Positions 4,290 through 7,247 of a DNA stretch of 7,247 bases are shown piece after piece. The stretch is from Candidatus Spyradosoma merdigallinarum. GTDB taxonomy: Bacteria > Verrucomicrobiota > Verrucomicrobiia > Opitutales > UBA953. How positions within the stretch are numbered: position 1 is the stretch's first letter; the number at the start of each line of letters is the position of its first letter. Under the pieces are notes generated by a model. That model was not told the DNA's origin. It saw only the letters and a list, made by a program, of their open reading frames with translations, and did no database searches. The position numbers were made by a program, and so were the translations under genes. Location of the stretch: positions 1 to 7,247 of the forward strand of contig DVOG01000171.1 in NCBI GenBank assembly GCA_018713755.1. The letters run 5' to 3'.

Positions 4290-5099
4290 TTATTTGCGTT
4301 TGACGTAAAGCTCGGAGACGACGACCTGCATCAGGTAGTTCCGCGTCAGCGAAAACCCGTAGCGCCGCGTCATTTCCGCGTTGTTCTTCACGAGCGTTTC
4401 TTCCGCCTTGGCGATTTTTTCCGCGAGCGCGTCCTTTTCGGCGCCGGAGAGTTTTTCCGCCTCGGCGCGCGCCTTGATCAGGTTGTCGCGCTGCGTCTGC
4501 ACGAGGCGCACGTTCGCGCGGAAATCGCTGTTCGCCTGCACGCCGCTGATCGTCGCGACGAGGCGATACTTCCCGGAGGCGTTCTGCAGAAGTTCGTCCG
4601 CGGGCACGTTCCCGTCCTTTTCGGCGGCGGCGAATTCCTCGTCGCTGAGCCGCACGAGCACGCGCGTCTTGACGATCTGCTGCAGGTAGTCGCGCGTCAG
4701 CGAGTAGCCGTAAGTCTTCGCCATCAGGCGGTTGTTTTCGTCGAGTTTCCTGAGCAGCGCGTCCGCCTCGGCGGTCTTGCCGGCGGAACGCGCGTCCAGC
4801 ACGGCGCGGCGCAGGTTCCGCATCACGTTCACGTTGCGGAAGAATTCCTCGTTCGCCGCGGCGGACGAGAGCGTGCAGACGCGCGCGTAGCTCGCGCCGT
4901 CCTTTTCGATGATTTCTGGAGATTTCTGTTCCGACATGTCGTTGTCTGTTATGCTGTCTTTGCTGTTTTGATGTGCGCTCCGCCGTTCCCGCGGCTCCGC
5001 GGCGTCCTGCTCGACGGCGGGAGGCGGTTTTTCCCCCGCGTCTTCGGAGCATCCGCAAAGCGCCGCGAGCGCGGCGGCGAAAATAAGCGTCTTTTTCAT
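4290..5099 (-). CDS. Lipoprotein with two tandem copies of an unrecognised ~85-residue domain
   Basis: This 269-residue protein begins MKKTLIFAAALAALCGC, a lipoprotein signal peptide with Cys17 as the likely lipidated residue. A polar, Pro-rich linker follows to about residue 68. Two homologous domains follow, at about 71-149 and 178-266. Each has a Y-x-x-V-x-x-(L/I)-S strand, an N-x-x-F-x-x-NV motif, a charged Ala-rich helix, and ends with YG(Y/F)SLTR(D/N)YL at 130-139 and 247-256. I do not recognise the domain. An in-frame ATG at 4937 (residue 55) follows a stretch poorer in GC (about 4938-4976) that looks like a leader, so a shorter cytoplasmic product is possible. No Shine-Dalgarno sequence is seen at either start. 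Upstream is the autotransporter terminator, so it probably has its own promoter. Confidence 0.75.
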   Translation of the reverse strand: MKKTLIFAAALAALCGCSEDAGEKPPPAVEQDAAEPRERRSAHQNSKDSITDNDMSEQKSPEIIEKDGASYARVCTLSSAAANEEFFRNVNVMRNLRRAVLDARSAGKTAEADALLRKLDENNRLMAKTYGYSLTRDYLQQIVKTRVLVRLSDEEFAAAEKDGNVPADELLQNASGKYRLVATISGVQANSDFRANVRLVQTQRDNLIKARAEAEKLSGAEKDALAEKIAKAEETLVKNNAEMTRRYGFSLTRNYLMQVVVSELYVKRK

Positions 5100-5120
5100 G
5101 AAACGAAAATTTCGGGTCAG

Positions 5121-5156
5121 AAAAAAGGAGCGGGAAAGCCGAAACGTTCCCGCCCC
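5121..5156 (-). terminator. Rho-independent terminator of the autotransporter gene
   Basis: Arms at 5127-5136 and 5147-5156 form a 10-position stem with one mismatch and a 10-nt loop. On the minus strand a TTTTTT tract (5126-5121) follows. It starts 27 bp past the autotransporter stop. The stem is built from GCGGGAA facing a GTTCCCGC copy at 5146-5153. Confidence 0.75.
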
Positions 5157-5182
5157 TTCCTTTTCTGTTCCCGGGTGAGGGA

Positions 5183-7247
5183 TTACCAGCCGATGCGGAC
5201 GCCGATGTTCGCGTTGAAGCCGGATTCTTCGTCGCGGAGCTCCGTGGAGATTCCGCCGAAGAGCGCCGTGCGGTTCGTGAGCGGCGCGAACGCCGTCAGG
5301 CCGAGCTGCAGAGCGTAGGGCTCCGGATCGTCGTAGGTCATCGTGAACGCGTTCCCGCCGCGGACGAACGAGGCGTCGACGTCGCTGCTGCGGTCGCCGA
5401 ACTCGGCGGTGAACAGCGCGTAGGCGCTCAGCCGCAGGGCTTCCCGCGGGTAGCTCGGGTTCGCGAACGCGAATTCCGCGCGTCCGCCGATGCCGGCGAG
5501 CGCCGTGAACGCGCTCTGGTCGTCGAACTTCAGCGCCGCGTCGGAGCCGGATTCGCTCCAGCCGTCGATCGTGTTCAGCGCCGCGCGCAGGGTCGCCACG
5601 GGAGCGAGCGTCAGGTATTCCTTCACCGCGAAGTTGTAGGCCGCCTCATAGGCGATCGCCGCCGTGAAGCCGTCCGTGTCGCCGGAGACCGATTCCGCGA
5701 CGCCGCCGAAGGCGATCGTGCGGTTCGTGTCGTAGCCGTGGTGGGCGAACGTCAGCGCCGCGCGCTGTTCGAAGTCGCCGGAGCGGTGCTTCGCGAAGAA
5801 GTCCACCGAGAACGCGTCGTCTTCGATCTTGTTCCCGTCGCTCTTCAGTTCCGCGTATTCGTAGCCGAGCGCGACGCCCGCGAGGAAGTTCTCGCTCACG
5901 GCGTATTCGAAGCCCGCCGTCGCGCCGTTCATCGTGCGGTCCCATCCGAGGCGATCGGACGAGGAATCGACGTCGTTGTAGGATCCGACGTACTGCACCC
6001 ACGCGCCCATGTTCACGTCGGGCTTGCCGAACTGATAGCCCATCTGCGAGCCCGTGCCGATCGCGTTGAGCACCGATTTCTGGTGGTTCCAGGTGCCGTC
6101 GATCTGGCCCGGCATCATCGCCACGGTGTGCAACGCGCCGAGGTCGTCGAGCGCGGCGGCCGTTTCGGTCGTGCTGAGCGTCGAGAGCGCCTGCGCGTAT
6201 TTGTTCGTCGAGGCGTCCCAGCCCTTCGTCGCCGCGGCGACCGCTCGCTGGTTGTCGTTGAAGAGCGATCCCGCCAAGCCGTCGGCGGCCGCCTTCCAGT
6301 TGAGCATCACCTGCAGGGACTTGCCGTCCTCGCTCAGCACCGCGTTCGTGCGGTCGAAGCCGATGCCTTCGATGAAGCCGTAGCCCGCGGCGACGTCGCC
6401 TTCGACGAGCGTGATCGTCTGCCCGCCGACGCCGAGGAGTTCCTCGTCGATGTTAGAACGGACGACTGCCGTCAGGCCGCTCAGGTTCGCCGTCGCGTCC
6501 GTAATCGTCAGCGTGTCCGTGCCGTCGGTGAAGACGTCGTGAACGACCTTCGCCGTTCCCGCAGTGCGCGCCGTCGCGTCGGCGAGCGCGATCTTGCCGA
6601 CCGTCAGGTTCGCCGCGCCGGAGGCGTCGCCGATTTCAAGCGTCGTGCCTTGCGCGAGCGTCAGCGTTCCCGCGACGGAGGCGCCGCGTGCGCCCGTGAT
6701 CGTTCCGCCTTCGGAGGCGAAGCCGATGTTGCCGCCGAACGCGCCGCTGAGCGAAGCGTTGCCCGCGCCGATGTTCAGCACGCCCGTGAAGGCGCCGTTC
6801 CCGGAGAGCGTCAGCGCGCCCGCGCCGTCCTTGTTCGCCGTTCCCGCGCCGCTGAGGTTCGAGAGCGTCAGCGCGTTCGCCGCCGTCAGGTTCGCCGTGC
6901 CGTCGATTGACAGGGTTCCGACATCGAGCGCATCGTCTTCGATCGTCAGGTTCAGCGTGGCGCCCTCATTGACCGCGAGCGTTCCCGCTTCAACCTGCGC
7001 GTCCGTCGCCGTCAGCGTGCCGCCGTCGGCAACCGTCAGCGTGCCGTTCTTCGCCGTCAGCATGCCCGACGTTTCCGTCGTGCCGCCCAGCGTCAGTCCT
7101 TCCGACGCCGTGACGGACGCGGAGCCGGTCAGTCCGCCGTTCAGCGCGATGTTCGCGCCGGAGATAGAGCCCGAAGCGTCCGTAATCGCTCCGGTCACCG
7201 TGATGTCGTCAGTCGAGACAAGCGTAGAATCGTTCTTCAGAGAGAGC
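5183..7247 (-). CDS. Autotransporter (type V secretion), 5'-truncated by the window edge
   Basis: The frame is open from the right edge to TAA 5185-5183, 687 residues plus stop, with neither start nor signal peptide in the window. The GTG at 7198 is an internal Val codon, since the frame continues upstream without a stop as more passenger-like sequence. The visible passenger (to about residue 250 counted from 7198) is Gly/Thr/Asn/Ala-rich with repeated GTL(T/A)V and ANLT strands, typical of a beta-helix stalk. A linker follows (about 290-390). The C-terminal beta-barrel starts near MGAWVQYVGSYND at 397 and ends NIGVRIGW, with the aromatic last residue common in barrel proteins. Its size, about 275 residues, fits the family. 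The barrel sits in the outer membrane and carries the passenger to the surface, a likely adhesin or surface stalk. The substrate cannot be told. Confidence 0.9.
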   Translation of the reverse strand, partial: LSLKNDSTLVSTDDITVTGAITDASGSISGANIALNGGLTGSASVTASEGLTLGGTTETSGMLTAKNGTLTVADGGTLTATDAQVEAGTLAVNEGATLNLTIEDDALDVGTLSIDGTANLTAANALTLSNLSGAGTANKDGAGALTLSGNGAFTGVLNIGAGNASLSGAFGGNIGFASEGGTITGARGASVAGTLTLAQGTTLEIGDASGAANLTVGKIALADATARTAGTAKVVHDVFTDGTDTLTITDATANLSGLTAVVRSNIDEELLGVGGQTITLVEGDVAAGYGFIEGIGFDRTNAVLSEDGKSLQVMLNWKAAADGLAGSLFNDNQRAVAAATKGWDASTNKYAQALSTLSTTETAAALDDLGALHTVAMMPGQIDGTWNHQKSVLNAIGTGSQMGYQFGKPDVNMGAWVQYVGSYNDVDSSSDRLGWDRTMNGATAGFEYAVSENFLAGVALGYEYAELKSDGNKIEDDAFSVDFFAKHRSGDFEQRAALTFAHHGYDTNRTIAFGGVAESVSGDTDGFTAAIAYEAAYNFAVKEYLTLAPVATLRAALNTIDGWSESGSDAALKFDDQSAFTALAGIGGRAEFAFANPSYPREALRLSAYALFTAEFGDRSSDVDASFVRGGNAFTMTYDDPEPYALQLGLTAFAPLTNRTALFGGISTELRDEESGFNANIGVRIGW

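Larger units (their letters stand above)
131..6987. repeat. Dispersed GTTCCCG motif (extended form CGTTCCCGC), 29 copies
   Basis: By hand count GTTCCCG starts on the plus strand at 131, 181, 270, 357, 485, 1345, 1753, 1800, 2158, 2235, 3167, 3483, 3848, 4608, 4985, 5146, 5167, 5351, 5831, 6555, 6666, 6797, 6840 and 6981. Its complement CGGGAAC starts at 843, 1675, 1713, 2629 and 2991. C precedes it in 24 of 29 and C follows it in 22 of 29. About 1.6 copies are expected for this base composition. Copies lie in genes, intergenic DNA and terminators. Confidence 0.85.

Noticed and set aside
3900..5318. Long plus-strand open frame (472 codons) across the repeats and the lipoprotein gene
   Set aside because: It runs antisense to two well-supported genes, begins in repeats and has no recognisable domain or ribosome binding site.
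5738..6910. Long plus-strand open frame (390 codons) antisense to the autotransporter gene
   Set aside because: Its product is Arg/Ala/Val-rich without any domain, as expected from the complement of GC-rich coding DNA. The minus-strand frame has clear barrel and beta-helix features.
7196..7198. GTG at 7198 as the start of the autotransporter
   Set aside because: The frame continues without a stop to the window edge with passenger-like sequence, no signal peptide follows the GTG, and no Shine-Dalgarno sequence precedes it.

Overview
The window looks like a chromosomal segment of a high-GC member of the PVC group, most likely Verrucomicrobiota. The strongest pointer is a 52-residue very basic protein at 856-1014 (minus), which matches the small basic protein family I know only from Chlamydiae and Verrucomicrobia. 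The lipoproteins and the autotransporter show a cell with an outer membrane. The exact lineage is inference; no rRNA or tRNA gene is visible.

Layout from left to right, all genes on the minus strand unless stated. Positions 1-65 hold the start of a probable secreted protein running off the left edge. Then come a DUF167/YggU protein (125-430) and an FtsB/DivIC-like division protein (432-743), 1 base apart. A terminator (785-825) separates them from a ribosomal operon: bS21 (1058-1258) followed by the small basic protein (856-1014). A divergent promoter region (1259-1437) drives bL28 (plus strand, 1438-1668). A strong bidirectional terminator (1731-1775) ends bL28 and the opposing operon, which runs rlmB-like SPOUT methyltransferase (3263-3820), tatC (2380-3207), lipoprotein (1810-2346). 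The methyltransferase carries only the catalytic half of RlmB and appears to be read from a leaderless promoter.

Positions 3858-4289 hold no gene and are packed with repeats. A hairpin with a GGA loop, usually followed by (G/A)CACAA, occurs four times, twice coupled to a second hairpin with a GNRA loop. The stems differ between copies by compensatory changes. To the right lie a lipoprotein with an internal duplication (4290-5099), a terminator (5121-5156), and the C-terminal 688 codons of a type V autotransporter (5183-7247) whose 5' end is outside the window.

Across the whole window the 7-mer GTTCCCG is very frequent: 29 hand-counted copies on both strands against about 1.6 expected from base composition. 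Of these, 24 point the same way. They fall in all three codon frames, in intergenic DNA and in terminator stems, so selection probably acts on the DNA itself, as for uptake sequences, Chi/KOPS-type sites or HIP1. This signal and the covarying hairpin elements are the two things most worth following up. The genes themselves are ordinary: translation (bS21, bL28, rRNA methylation), division (FtsB), protein export (TatC) and the cell surface.
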